This document shows positions 33,019-44,548 of a DNA stretch of 64,000 nt, piece after piece. This DNA comes from Paramyrothecium sp. XJ0827 (taxonomy: Eukaryota > Ascomycota > Sordariomycetes > Hypocreales > Stachybotryaceae). Location of the stretch: positions 5,022,001 through 5,086,000 of the forward strand of contig JAJFPB010000001.1 of assembly GCA_020881915.1 (NCBI GenBank). Reading direction: 5' to 3'. Position 1 is the first letter of the stretch, and every line of letters starts with the position of its first letter. Position numbers and translations under genes: made by a program. The notes beneath the pieces are model-generated. The model saw nothing but the letters and a program-made list of their open reading frames with translations, was not told the origin of the DNA and did not search any database.

Positions 33019-34120
33019 TGCTAGTTTTTGGTGGCTGGTGTGCTGCGATCCCGTCTTTCCCTTTTCCTTTATTATTCTCCTCTTCTTCCTTTTGAGCGAT
33101 TGTCTTTCTCCGCGCTGACCTTGGCTATGCCTTTTAAGAGTGTTTGTTTGCCTGTATGAAAGTGTAGTGGACAGATGAGGGCGGGGAGTTCCGCCCTAAG
33201 AAATCGGCCGTTCCCGAAATATCTAGCTGGCTGGTAGGGCAGCCTCTTTCTCAATTTTAATTTTTTTTTTACTAAACGAGTCCCTAAACAAGGCACCATA
33301 TGACGTATGTGCTAAAGTACCTTACATGATGATGAAAAGCTCTAACCAGTCAACTCCGCCAAGTGAATCGCATGTTTGGCTTTTCTGAAACTTCAGAGAG
33401 ACCTTTCTGCATTATCTGTCGGTGCCCGGAGCATCGCATCCTGTGATCACTGCTCAGGTGCTGAAGCTTGTAAGTGAGAGAGATCAAAACGAGGTACCGT
33501 ATCTGTCTCTCGTCACCATACCCCTAGGAGGAGGGGGAATATACCTTGAAGCTTCCTGGGCCGATGAATAATATATCGAGAAGCCACAAGGGGTTTTTTT
33601 GCTCTCTGCACGGGTCTCTATTTCCTGTGCCAGTCCTCTGGCCTGAGAAACTGATTCGGCTGAGAGATGCGGGACGGAGCTATTCGCAGTGGGCCCCTGG
33701 AATGGCGGAGCAGAGCCCGTGCCCGGGCCCCGGCCTTGGGAGGGAGAGGGGGGCCTACAGGATGCTCTTCTCGAAGCTTCCTTGTAAGTGAGCCCTCGAC
33801 TTTGCAATGCAAAACCCGGATAGCCCCAACAATCGGGTTCATGACGAGGTTGAGAACGGGCGGATCGAGCATCCGAATTGTGTAATGTGGAAAATGATCA
33901 AAGACAAGAAAAATGACTGCGCAAGGCAAGGTAGCAAGTCATGGAGACGGCTCGGCTCATGGATGAGGCAAGGCAGGGTACTTCTGGTGGTACTCGAGGT
34001 ACGGTGCCCTTTCCGGCGGCTTCCGGACCGTGCCGTCTGTCTGGTTTGTAACACCGGGAAGGACCACACCCCCTTTCATTGGAGAGGCGAGGAAAGGACG
34101 TGCCAATACTGTAATCCGTC

Positions 34121-34188
34121 TTGCCTTCCTTGCCTTGCCTTGCCTCACCTAAGGTATTCTGACCTCACATCACCTCACCTTACCTTGT
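34121..34188. repeat. CCTTG/CCTCACC/CCTTACC degenerate repeat tract
   Basis: Repeated CCTTG units change into CCTCACC and CCTTACC units. It is similar in sequence to the pentamer clusters elsewhere between genes in this window. Confidence 0.7.
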
Positions 34189-35013
34189 TTACCTTTTTTC
34201 CACCTCCCGTCCTTATCTCGTGTTCCAATCTCGCCCGTACCATCATCCACGGCGTCTCATATCCACAGCACGGCGCGGCGCAGCACAGCACAGCATTGCA
34301 TCAACCTTGATGGAATTGTGCAACACCGTGCCGAGCACTTCGCCTTATCGCTGCCCACTTTTCTTTTCCGAATCATCAAAACCCAACCCGCCCTCATCTC
34401 CCTACCGCTGCACTCTGGACCGGGACTTTGCCTCAACGTACGCTTGTTCCACCGCGCCCCGAGTCGGAGCCCTCTTGACCGCCCCATCCAGCATGATGCC
34501 ATCGAAGCAAGCCCTACGCAATACGTCCTCCACGACGCGGCCGTGCCTGCTTGCCATATCATCTTCCACCGAGAGACCTTAGCAGCAGTTACGCAGTGAT
34601 CAGTAACGGCGGAGGCAACGGTGGAGCGCTCCGAATCCGGAGCCTCACTCAAAAGAAAAGGTCAAAAAAGCGTGTGCCATTCTCCGTGCAGCCCTAGCAA
34701 GCTGCTTGTCTCACCTTGAAGTGTTTACAATGACGCCCTTCGTGAACCATGTCCCCAACAACGGTAGCAAAAACTAATACAGACATGAGTCTTGCCTTGC
34801 ACTCTTGTCTAAGAGTGTAACCGTGCGCCGCTGGCGAATTTGGCATCGAGGGTGAATCATTTTCACAAGGATATCCCTTGCCCGGAGGCGAGAGCCTGAA
34901 TCTAGTGGGAGAAGAGCAGTGAAGATTCTTTTTTTCCCTCTCTATCAGTTCATCATGATATTTACAATGGCTCACGTATCTTGTATCATTGCAAAGCGTT
35001 TCGCGGAGCTGCA

Positions 35014-35019
35014 TATAAA
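35014..35019 (+). promoter_or_regulatory. TATA box of the P450 gene
   Basis: TATAAA (within CATATAAAC) lies 100 bases upstream of the ATG at 35119, at a typical distance. Inducible fungal P450 genes often have such a box. Confidence 0.45.
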
Positions 35020-35118
35020 CGTCGCCATCCTCTGCATCCCTCGTCCCCTTCTTGTTCTTCTTCTTTCCACCAAGCGTTCTTCCCGTTTCCAACTACGACC
35101 ATTCTCTTGTTTGTGATA

Positions 35119-37485
35119 ATGCATTCCAATATCTCTTTTGCCTCGCAGGCCCATTTGGCCCAGCAAATGGACCATGCTACAGCTACCAACCCCGTCATGA
35201 CACCTTGGTCATTACTTGGGCTGGTTCTTCTGATAGCCTTCATGTCATGGTCTTGTCGAGCGACTGGGGTTTCGTCATCCCTCCCTCCCGGGCCACCAAG
35301 TCACTTCCTCTTCGGCCATCTGCGTGTCATACCGAAAGAGAATACGGCCGCGGCATACGCTGCGTGGTCCAAAGAATACGGTATGCGCATCTACCTGCAC
35401 CCACCATTTTCAGGTCCGGCTATAAGGCACTAACTTGGCCTTCTCAACATACAGATTCAGACGTGATACACCTAAACTCTATGGGTCAATCAATCATTGT
35501 GCTCAACAGCCTGAAGGCCGCCAGGGATCTCCTTGACCGCAGAAGTGCCAATTACTCAGATCGTCCAAGATTCACCTTATTCGAGGAGTCGGTCTTCCCA
35601 ACCCACATCCAAATGTCTGAGCTGACTGTGAATGTAGGATGGGGTGGAGAAAGACCTTAACATTCTTGCCGTACGGCCATTGCTGGCAGATGCATCGCAA
35701 GGTGCTGCAAACCACACTGAGCAACACCAATGTCCGTCAATGGCAAGCGTTTCAGGTCCAAGAAGCACGCCGCAGTGCAAGAAACATCCTTGGCTGCCCT
35801 GACAACTGGAAGACTTCTCTTCGAAGATTCGCTGTTGCCATTGTTCTCAAAGTCAGTTACGGCACGGATGTCTTCCACGATTGTGATCCTTACATCAAGA
35901 TCGCCAATGATGCCATGCATGCAATGGGCAACGGCGGTGCTCCGGCCAACAGCATAGTTGATATTTTCCCGCCAGGTAAGGCTCGAGATTGCACTTCACT
36001 CTAAGGTGTGACTTTGATCAAAGTACTGACATGAGCCTTTCAAAGCCCGCTTTCTACCTAATTGGTTTCTCCGAGATTGGTCGCTCAAGTTTGCACGAGA
36101 TTGGCGTTGGGCCATTGAGAAACTACACAATGTTCCCTTCGAATGTGCTCGCGCCGATGCAGTAAGTACAAGACATGTTTTCGAGAATGTAAGCCTCGTC
36201 GGTATAATTGCTTTTCTAACTTCTGCTAAGGCTATCGGGCGGGACAACGGCTCCCTGGCTCATAAGCTTCTCCAGGCTCAGGCATCCAACGAAAACCAGG
36301 CGCAGGGACAAGCCTGGTCTCTTGAGGATATCAAAGGGGCCGCCGGGGCGGTCTTCATTGCAGGGGCTGACACTGTAAGTTACACTACAAAACCTTTTGG
36401 GGAGTGCGAACAGGTTTCGAGCTCCCGCGTCATGACGTTCAAGCAAGAGAAGTACTGACAACATTTAGACGTGGGCAACTTGCACGGTCTTCATATTGAA
36501 CATGGTTATGCATCCCGATGTGCAAAAGAAAGCGCAACAAGAAATAGATGCAGTGGTTGGCACGGATAGACTCCCCGATTTCTCTGATCGACAAAAGATC
36601 CCGTACATCGATTATATCGTGCAGGAGTGTTACAGGTTGGTGTATTTCCTTTCAGCTTCGCCTTTATCATGAATATGAACTAACTAAGGATCCAGATGGT
36701 CGCCACTCGCCCCCCTGGGTAAGGGAACTCGCGTTGAATGTCCGAACCTGAGCATGTCTCTGACAGCACTTTAGGAATACCCCATAAGTCTATCAACGAT
36801 GACATCTACAACGGAATGCTTATTCCGAAAGGTGAGAAAAGAAAATAAGGATGCAGTGCCTCGTGTTATTGCTTTTTACTAACATTCTTGCAGGGTACGC
36901 AACTGATTCACTTTTGTGGCTTGTCATGCAATGTCCGACTCACAGATCTGCAGGTCCATCATGTATGCAAATGTGCAGGCCATGTCGCGAGACGAGAGAA
37001 CTTACAGCGATCCTATGGAGTTTCGACCTGAGCGATACATTCCGACGACGCAGGGCGGCGCAGGAGAGCCATATCCTGTAGGCCACTTTGGATTTGGACG
37101 AAGGTAGTCCTCACAAGTTCCCTCTGGTTTGGTATTTTTTCCGAGGTGGCTAACGGCAACTTGCAGAGCCTGTGTTGGTCGATTCCTCGCCGACAATAGC
37201 ATTTGGATGATGGTTGCAACTATGCTTGCAACTTTGAGCTTCGAGAAGAGGACGGACGTTCACGGTAATGTCATCGAACCTCAAGTCGCATTTACCAATG
37301 GAGGTACCTGGTAAGTAGTTCCTGGGTGCAGGACTGAATCCGTCATTCAGTTTAGCTGACATTACGAAAGCCACCCAAAGCACTTTGAATGCACAATTCG
37401 GTCTAGATCGCAAAAGGCCTTGACCCTCCTTCAGAGTGCCGGGGACACCCCTTCCCAAGATATCAAGACAATATCGATCGAATGA
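35119..37485 (+). CDS. Cytochrome P450 monooxygenase (OrdA/CYP64-like group), many introns
   Basis: Exons: 35119-35380, 35455-35587, 35638-35975, 36046-36161, 36231-36374, 36469-36635, 36696-36718, 36775-36831, a putative single base at 36894, 36954-37103, 37167-37310 and 37371-37485. Joined, they give 549 residues. A membrane anchor lies at about 30-44, then the Pro hinge LPPGPPSHFLFGHL. The I-helix motif is AGADTT (327-332), ExxR is ECYR (384-387), and PERY is at 439-442. The haem loop FGFGRRACVG has the ligand Cys at 466. All catalytic motifs are intact, so this should be an ER haem enzyme using O2 and a P450 reductase; the substrate is unknown. The frame between exons 36775-36831 and 36954-37103 closes only with the extra G at 36894. 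Otherwise the gene is frameshifted before the haem loop. It stands alone, with no biosynthetic neighbours. Confidence 0.85.
36832..36953 (+). other. Two abutting introns around a possible 1-nt exon in the P450 gene
   Basis: 36832-36893 has donor GTGAGA, a TACTAAC branch sequence and acceptor TTGCAG. 36895-36953 has donor GTACGC, an ACTGATT branch-like sequence and acceptor CTGCAG. Between them lies the single base G at 36894. Removing both and keeping this G gives K-G-S-I-M-Y-A-N-V, the expected spacing of the beta segment before PERF in P450s. Removing one 122-base intron leaves the frame off by one and stops before the haem Cys. An undetected one-base sequence error is the simplest rival explanation. 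Confidence 0.5.
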
Positions 37486-40263
37486 GGAATCTCTCACGCC
37501 GTAACGCCTCAGGGGTCAATAGAGCCGTTTGTCTACGGCTGGTCGCTCAGTAGCTGCCGAGACTAGATCTCAGCATTGAGGCCTTCGCCACACATGCAGG
37601 GCTTTCGCGGTGCCAACCTGCAAGACGCCGCAGTTACGCACCATTTCGCGCCCACCTGCCCAACGAATTTTTAACATGGAATACCTGCGAACTCGTACAG
37701 GATACCACATTGCTTTCTCGATCGAACACATTCATGCAGGCCAGAATGTTTTGTCGACAAATTTTTCTTAGCAAATTTCATTTTGGGTGTATATTGTTAG
37801 CATATGATAGCTCATTTAATGGATTCGGAATGAGTTCCCGCAGTTAACCCTACGTCATCAGCTTGCAGTCTGTTACTGAAGGTTGAGACATGTTCTTTGA
37901 TTGCCTTCGAAACATTTCCGGGATCCGGGCCGTATCGATTCACATCGGATTTCTCTTGCGACAAGAGACGAGTTGAGAAATGTGCCGTGGCGCCCGTCTT
38001 CCAACACTCCAGGATAAAAGGGTGTAGCAAATGCCAGGTACAGGGCGTGCCCGCTGTGGGCTTTTTTTTTTTTTTTTTTGAAATACCATTTCTGAGCCGT
38101 CCCCCAGCGACCAGGCGTTGACGCTGCTGGAACGAAAAATAAAAGAAAACAAAAAGGAAGAGATGAAAATTCCGAGGCACCGTGCGAGGCGAAGTCCACC
38201 TCGACCTGAAGCGGCATCGAGAGACCTATTCACAGCGCGTGTCGATTCGATCGAAAGTGAGAGTGTTTCCAAGATCATGCACTCGCCGTCAAGTGAAACA
38301 ACGCACCATTGTGAGATGTTGTTTTTCTGAGAGCAGATGTGAGTAGAGCCCGCCATCACATATCAAGTTGTTCGGTACGTCAAGGACCTGGGTAGACGGG
38401 ATGACTTACACAGCTGGGTTCCGCTCTGGTGCATGCCGAATCGGTGTCAGTTTACAAAACATTTTGCCTTCCTTCGTTTTCGAGATGGAGCTCGGCCTCT
38501 GATTTGTGACGATCCTTGCAGGGAGGCCAGACCATTCGCAGCAGGCCATCGGTTCGAGGCGAAAATGTGATGAGTGGCCCGCACTACGCGCACAAGGCAG
38601 GGTGGCAGGGTGGCAGACACCGCCAGCAAAATTGCCTCCTCCCTCCCCATCAGATGGCATCTCGTTGATCCGGTCAAGACTGCTGTCGTGTCGCGGGCTC
38701 TCGCAGCCTCGACTACGGATGCAGGAGTGGCAACAGTTTTCTCGTTTTCGCGTTTCGATCTGTCGGTGAGGGCACGTTGACACAAGTGAATTTCTCATCT
38801 GACACAGAGGGTGGAGCGCATGCAACGTCTTTCTGTGCATTATCAATCCTCCGTTTTTCCGTAGCGGGATCTCAAGCAATATGAGACTGAGATAGTACGA
38901 CTACCACACGTGGACAAGGCGGATGGATCATGCAGCCCCTGCGGCTGCCTGACAACAGGGTGTTGCGGTTTCTGCACATCGCCGTCGCCTCGGATGGCCC
39001 CCCCTCTCTCCCCCCTTTCCCCCTTGCTCCCTCCCGGCGAGATCCCTGTTGAGAACGAGCAACCGTCCTGGTGAGTGGAGGAATCGAGGCGCGTGAGTTA
39101 TGTCAGGCGAAAATGGAGTGCGTAAATTCGAGAAAGGAAGACGCGTATGCCGAAGTCGGAGCCGGCCATAGATGAGTTCGAGTCAATTAGATCAAGACGG
39201 GCGGCTGAGTTGCCTCGCACTTCGAGCTCACCGTCTCTTTGTCTTGTCCCGTTGCGTCGCGTCAGACGGCTGGCGGCCATGGCGTCCCCCAAGCCAAGCG
39301 GGTTGGTCAGCACAACGAGGATGGTATAACTCATGGCGACTCCTCTCTTCCTAGGGCTGTCAGGAAGCGCCGGCCTGGTCCCACGATATGGCACATCATC
39401 TGACTTTACTCGGCCAGATTGGCGGTTATGCCCGTCGGCTCACGGTTCCCCCGCATCCACACACTCGTGTAATCCTCTTTTCCTGTCTTGGGCGCATGGC
39501 GCTACTGCGAGGAACCACGATAGGTCGAGCAATGAGGCCAGTGATATTCAATATCGTGAGACGAATGCATCATAATGGCAAGACTTAGGTGTTGGGCGTG
39601 CGCCAGGTGGCATCTCGAGATGAAGAGATAACAATCGTAAAGGCCGCGCCGATGCCCCAGGCCGGGGGCCAGCAGTCGTGCAAGCATTGTCAGTTGCGTC
39701 ATAATCAGAGATGATCACATAAAGAAATCAGTTGTTAGAAGGAACTACCAGAGTGCTCTGTCGGTGCCGTCAGCAGGAGTCCCGCTAGCAGAGGCTCTCG
39801 CCAGGGCTGGGCCATGACCTAAGGAGATGTGGTAAAGGGCGTCAATCTCGACGTGATATACACTCGTACACTACTTCTGTTTCAGTGATAGATAGTGGAT
39901 GGATATGTGATTGGACATCGGCATAAAGATGTTGAGGATTGCTCCGGCCTTCTCAAAGAAATGGGCGAGCATCTGAAGTAAAGTAACAGAAACCGGGAAC
40001 GCCTTCCATACTTGTCCAGGGTATTGGTTGCACATTACCGTTATACTTGCTTGGTTGCGAGGTTTGAGGCAGATGCTTGTTCGTGGCCGAAGCCAGATCA
40101 GACCTCGAAACGTGTTCTCGTAGTTATGTGACAATAAGAAGGGGGGCCAGTTCCTTCAGTCCCAGAAAGAGAGTCGTTGCAGAGGAAAGGTGATTGAGCC
40201 AGGCAATCGCAGACCTGGGGGCTCGGGCAGACTATTTCTACATCCCACGATCCCTCCCTCGTC
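37486..40263. other. 2.8-kb intergenic region, no gene seen
   Basis: P450 3' flank and RIB7 3' flank. Reading frames here are short and carry no recognised motif. It contains a T18 run at 38062-38079. Confidence 0.55.
38062..38079. repeat. T18 homopolymer
   Basis: Eighteen T in a row between CTGTGGGC and GAAATACC. Confidence 0.85.
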
Positions 40264-41136
40264 TTACTCATATAGCTTGCCGCATAAGACGACGTCGTCG
40301 CCGAAAGGGTGCCACTGGACGCGCGACAGCCTGGCGGCAGGCAACGGGAGGTGCTGCCCGTCACGCGCGGCGGGCGGCGAGACTAGGACGCCGCCCTGGC
40401 CAAGCCACGTCGGGGCTACCGTAACGATGACGGAGTCGACCAGGCCGTGGCTGCGCGCGTCCAGGAGCGAGCTGATGATGTGGCCGCCGCCCTCGACCAT
40501 GACGCTAGCCAGGCCCTCGGCATGCAGGGCGTCGAAGACATGCCGCCAGTCGAAGCGCAGGCGGCCGGCCGGCGCGGCTGGCTCGGCTGGGAGGGAAATG
40601 AACTTGCCGCCGTGCTCGCGCAGCAGCTCGACGCTCGCGGCAGGCAGGCGGGCGGGCTCGACGGCCGTCACGACGTAGGGCGCCAGCCCGGCGCCCGCGC
40701 GGCACGTCTCCAGGACCTTGTCGCCGCGCGCCGGCGTCCAGCGAAGCTGCGGGTCGACGACGATGGGCCGGGGCTGCGAGACTGCGCCGCCGCTGCCGCC
40801 GTTGCCGCCGCCGGCAGCGATCCGGCAGTTCAGCGCCGGGTCGTCGGCGAGCACCGTCGACACGCCCACGAGGATGGCGGCGTGGCGGGAGCGCAGGTGG
40901 TGCGTCATGGCCTTGGACTCCGGGCCCGACAGGCGCGTCCGGACGCCCGGCGCCAGCGCGATCGAGCCGTCGAGGGACTGGGCGTACGTCAACGTCACGA
41001 AGGGCCGGGTGCTTCCTGGGCCCGAGGACGGGGCGGCCGGCGGCGGCTGCTGCTGCTGCTGCTGCTGCTGCGCGGGGGGCAGATACGGCTCGAGCAGGGC
41101 GGCCGAGGCCGGGGAGAACTCGAGCTGTTGGGACAT
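40264..41136 (-). CDS. RIB7: 2,5-diamino-6-ribosylamino-4(3H)-pyrimidinone 5'-phosphate reductase
   Basis: Single exon, 290 residues, close to the usual fungal length. The enzyme reduces the ribosyl side chain of the GTP-derived pyrimidine to ribityl using NADPH, the second step of riboflavin synthesis in fungi. The RibD C-terminal reductase fold is visible: RPFVTLTYAQSLDGSIA (44-60), the NADPH-site stretch HAAILVGVSTVLADDPALNCR, and VMVEGGGHIISSLLDA near residue 210. DSVIVTVAPTWLG ends the core. Residues 23-30 are eight Gln encoded by a CTG-complement repeat, in a Pro/Gln-rich N-terminal extension. Codon use is very GC-rich, and a large antisense frame (40447-41163, +) is a by-product of this. 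Neighbouring genes are unrelated. Confidence 0.95.
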   Translation of the reverse strand: MSQQLEFSPASAALLEPYLPPAQQQQQQQQPPPAAPSSGPGSTRPFVTLTYAQSLDGSIALAPGVRTRLSGPESKAMTHHLRSRHAAILVGVSTVLADDPALNCRIAAGGGNGGSGGAVSQPRPIVVDPQLRWTPARGDKVLETCRAGAGLAPYVVTAVEPARLPAASVELLREHGGKFISLPAEPAAPAGRLRFDWRHVFDALHAEGLASVMVEGGGHIISSLLDARSHGLVDSVIVTVAPTWLGQGGVLVSPPAARDGQHLPLPAARLSRVQWHPFGDDVVLCGKLYE

Positions 41137-42600
41137 GATGGCGGCCGACGTTCTGGCAGCTAGGACAAGATTATGCTCGGTAGATGGCTTATGCTTGGGT
41201 CGTTCGCTTCCCGGGATGACCTTTTTGTGTGTAGTAGGATGTTCCCAGCGGACGTTGCAAGTGCCCAGATCGTTGGATCAAACCACCCAGCCACCGGCAA
41301 ACACAGCTATTCAGAGAGCTGCCTTGACGCTGACGTAGGGGAAATGAATTTCTTGAAATACCTTTTCGTGGATGTAGCTCAACTGGGAACGGCCACGCAG
41401 CTGATCACTTGGCTTATGAAGTTGAGTTCGGAGACTTTGGCACATCCTTGTGCCATCCCTGGTGTAGGGTAGCACCGTAGCAGGATGGTTGACGGGAGAC
41501 AAGCGAGTCGGGAGAACTTCTAACGCCTCGCATGTATTCTACAGAGATACTTGAAAAGAACATTTATCAATATAGTTGATTCTTATGAGACAGATGCTGA
41601 AGTTTCAATCCTTGTTAAGGATGAGAGGGTTTGTGTTGATGGGATTGTTGTTCTGTCAAGGAAATCAACTCCACCTTAGTTCACAAGAAAACGTTCAAAA
41701 CAACAAGTCATCGAAATCCATGCTTTCATTGTAAATTTATTTAGATCTTGATAATACAATGAAACAAAGTAGAGAATGTAATTTTGCACTGTTGCTTTCC
41801 CCGACTGGATTGCTGTCACCCACTTGCTTAGGTGACAAAGTTACAGCACCGAACTCGACGGCACATACAATCTCAGGACAAAAAGGGAGGACTATGATCA
41901 TGGCACAAAACCTAGATAATCTGATGAAAATGCCATCACTCGCTTAATTCTACGTTAGAACCGATATTTCTTTGTTTGTCTCGTGATTCATAGTGCTACA
42001 AAGCGACCGCCTGCTCATCGAGATACCTCATCAGCGCCATGTTTGACGCCGCTGCAAAGGCTCATACGCCTCTATCGTAGCCAATAAAAAAGAGCATGTA
42101 ATAAGTCTCGGTCGAAGCAGATATCTCTTTGTAGAATAAGCGAGTCCGTCTACTGCCTTGAGCACGAGCCGTCTCCGCCCAACTGCAGGAGGAGCATCAT
42201 TTGTGAACTCGTGGCCAAAGTCTAGGACTTGACAACATCATCGCGCACAATCGTCTTCTTAAGGCTGGACGGCGGCCCCTGTCATGGATGGTTGAGTGAG
42301 CAGATTCGCACAGAGCCATGGGACGGCCCATCGTAAGCTAGCATATCGCGATATGCTGATCACTTCTGCGTACTCAGATATTGATCGAAGCCATACACTA
42401 TCTGGGGTCAAGCCGGAACCACGAAGCGTGAATTCTCCCGTGACGGTAGCTCTTGCGGCGATCTGGTGGCCGGTTTGGGGCCCGTATCACCTGGAACACC
42501 ATGCAGTGACTGTTGCGCACTTGCAAGTGTACCTCATCAACAGAATGTTGTTCCTCATCCGCAGCTCACATAAATCCGGCGGCCTCTTCCAACACGAAGT
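41137..42600. other. Intergenic region with AT-rich patch
   Basis: RIB7 promoter and the 3' flank of the AlkB-type gene. The segment at about 41530-41960 is distinctly AT-rich compared with its surroundings. A short frame at 41759-41947 has no recognisable motif, and no gene was recognised. Confidence 0.55.
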
Positions 42601-43947
42601 TCAGGTAGGTCCACCTGAATGCTGTGATCGCGCGGGCGCGCCACCCAGCTTTGGATTCCCGTCGTCGTCGAACTCGGCCCATTGGAAGAAAGAGCAGGCC
42701 TCTTTGCTGGGAACATTGCCGGCGTGGCACATCCAAAAGTACCTACCAAAATTCTCCCTCTTCCTCTGGACGACGCGCAGCACGCACGGGACGCCGCAAC
42801 TGCATTTCGGCGTGAGGCGAGGGTGCATGTTCGAGCGGTAGTCCCTGTATGTAATGTTGATTCGCTTGTTCCCTGCTAATGGATGGGGAACAATGGAAAC
42901 CGCAGGCGCAACGCAATGCTTCCACTCCTCCTGCATTTCCGCGTGCATGACTAGCAGCGAGTTGTGCGGCAAATGGATAGATATCTGGCCTTCTGCATCT
43001 GGGTCGCCCAGCGACTTCTTCTCCTCCTCCTTGGGAAGCACCCGGCGGACTCGAAACTCTCGCGCGACGCCGAGTGAGATGGAGCCGATCACGGCCCGCG
43101 GACCCAGGTATGTAAGCTGGTCGCTATGCCAGCCAACGCTCTCCTGTGAGCCATTGTAGCAGTTCACGAAGGCTGAGTTTGGAACCCAGGCTTTTGGGCT
43201 TTGATACTGCAGCTTTTTGCCACCAGGGTACCGCGTCCGTATGCGCCTCTGTATTTCCTGATTGACGGCTTCCTGGACAAGGGGCTTCACTCGCACGAGC
43301 TGGGGTGTGATGCGCCGCACATCCTTTTCACGGTTCAGTATTCCTGATATTTATAGTGTCGTACGAAAGCGGAGACTTACCGAGAGTTTCGCTCCGTTGT
43401 AGTGGTAATCAGTTTTCTGGGCCCGGATCTCATCGTAGCTTTCCACGTAGAAGCTCGACGTATGGGGGCTTGCCACGACATTCTCGAACAGCTTGAAGGT
43501 GATCTTCTCATAAGACTCAGATTCTTGCAGCAGCTCTTTTAAGAGATCGTTGGCCAGATCTGGGGGCAGGAAGTTATGTATGATGGTGCAAGGGGTGTTT
43601 TCCGCTACGTCGTCTGGGTCGTACAGATGCAAGGTTGTGCCTTTCCGTGTCTTGGGCCTCTTCGCAGCGGAAGAGGACCCATTGCCGGGGACTGCATATT
43701 TCCTCAGTGACTGCTGGGACCCTGTATGAGCCGTCTTCTTTGGGGTAGCGTCCTGGAGTGAAGCCGATGCCCGCTTGACTGAGCCGTCGTGGGCCAACAA
43801 GACATCGAGCAGAGCCTCCTGCTCGAACCCAGGGTGAAGCGAGGAGAGGAGGGCCAACTTCAACTCGGTCGGCTCGTTCTCGTCGTCTTCTGGGGAGAGC
43901 CTGTCTGGGCTCAGTTTACGCTTCGGCCGCTGCAGAAACCTCTTCAT
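42601..43947 (-). CDS. CUE - AlkB-type 2OG-Fe(II) dioxygenase - GRF zinc finger protein
   Basis: Two exons, 43947-43381 and 43323-42601, give 429 residues. Residues about 27-65 (ELKLALLSSLHPGFEQEALLD...DGSVKRASASL) look like a CUE ubiquitin-binding helix bundle. From residue 120 the AlkB fold begins (TIIHNFLPPDLANDLLKELL), and the iron site is H255-S-D257 with H325. The 2-oxoglutarate Arg pair R343 and R349 sits in RINITYR. NCYNGSQESVGWHSDQLTYLGP is close to ALKBH2/3-type enzymes, which remove alkyl groups from DNA or RNA. The C-terminus has a GRF-type zinc finger (CSCG...C363, C365, C369, C388, C399 in the GRYFWMC context), a nucleic-acid binder found in NEIL3, TOP3A and APEX2. All catalytic residues are present, so an active demethylase is likely. 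It is divergent from PEX7 (601 bases apart). Confidence 0.9.
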
Positions 43948-44548
43948 GCTCCCGTGATCAGATGACTCTTGAATTGAGATCCGGGTTTCGGTCCCTTGTG
44001 TTCTACGCGCATCAGATGGAGGAAAGACGCCGCCTGAACGGCTCTACCACCTGGGGAAACTCTGAGGGCCTCCGCAGGGCGTGGCATGACACGACGGCGT
44101 CACGAGGTCACGTGCGGCACTTGATGGCCCCGGTTGTTGCATTTCGCCTGTTTCGGAACCTGGCTGGAGGTGGGCAGATGTGCCGAACCCCACTGACGCA
44201 GTAGCTCTAGGCCTGGGCGGACCTGAACCCCTCCACTCAAGGTAAGGTACCTCACTTTGGGGGGGGGGGGCATGTCATAACCGAGGCACCTGGAACAAGC
44301 TCCAACGTAAAGGTACGATTTGCTACTTGACTTAATCCAGGCCTCATCCCCAATGCACGCCGTTGCCAGCTCGTCGCAGAAGGCTATTCACTATGAGCCG
44401 CTGTGAATGATCCCGCCAACCCCTCCCCCGCCGAAACTCTTCCCTCCCTCCGTCTCCTTGACGATCCCCCCGCGTTGACGCCGATGCGTAGGCACATGTG
44501 AGGTCTTCGCAACACGCCCCCCACGCTAGGTTCAGGTAGGTAGCCAAC
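43948..44548. promoter_or_regulatory. Shared divergent promoter region of AlkB-type gene and PEX7
   Basis: 601 bases between two divergent start codons. It contains a GGTAAGGTACC element at 44241-44251 and a G12 run at 44259-44270. No gene inside. Confidence 0.6.

Larger units (their letters stand above)
33019..35118. other. 2.1-kb intergenic region with CCTTG/CCTTACC repeats
   Basis: This holds the ribokinase promoter (divergent side) and the P450 promoter. No gene was found. A CCTTG array and CCTTACC/CTCACC elements occupy 34121-34188, and a short GCAGCACA-type repeat lies at about 34268-34295. Confidence 0.6.

Noticed and set aside
32449..33024. 191-codon plus-strand frame opposite ribokinase
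   Set aside because: Antisense shadow of a strongly conserved ribokinase exon; Gly/Asp-rich with no motif.
34981..35118. Earlier in-frame ATG for the P450 (46 codons upstream)
   Set aside because: The added residues are polar and lie downstream of the start of the TATA-to-ATG leader; a P450 needs the hydrophobic anchor near its N-terminus, which the ATG at 35119 gives.
40447..41163. 238-codon plus-strand frame opposite RIB7
   Set aside because: It is an exact antisense shadow of the very GC-rich RIB7 exon; it has no domain motif, and low-complexity Arg/Ala/Gly content is typical of such frames.
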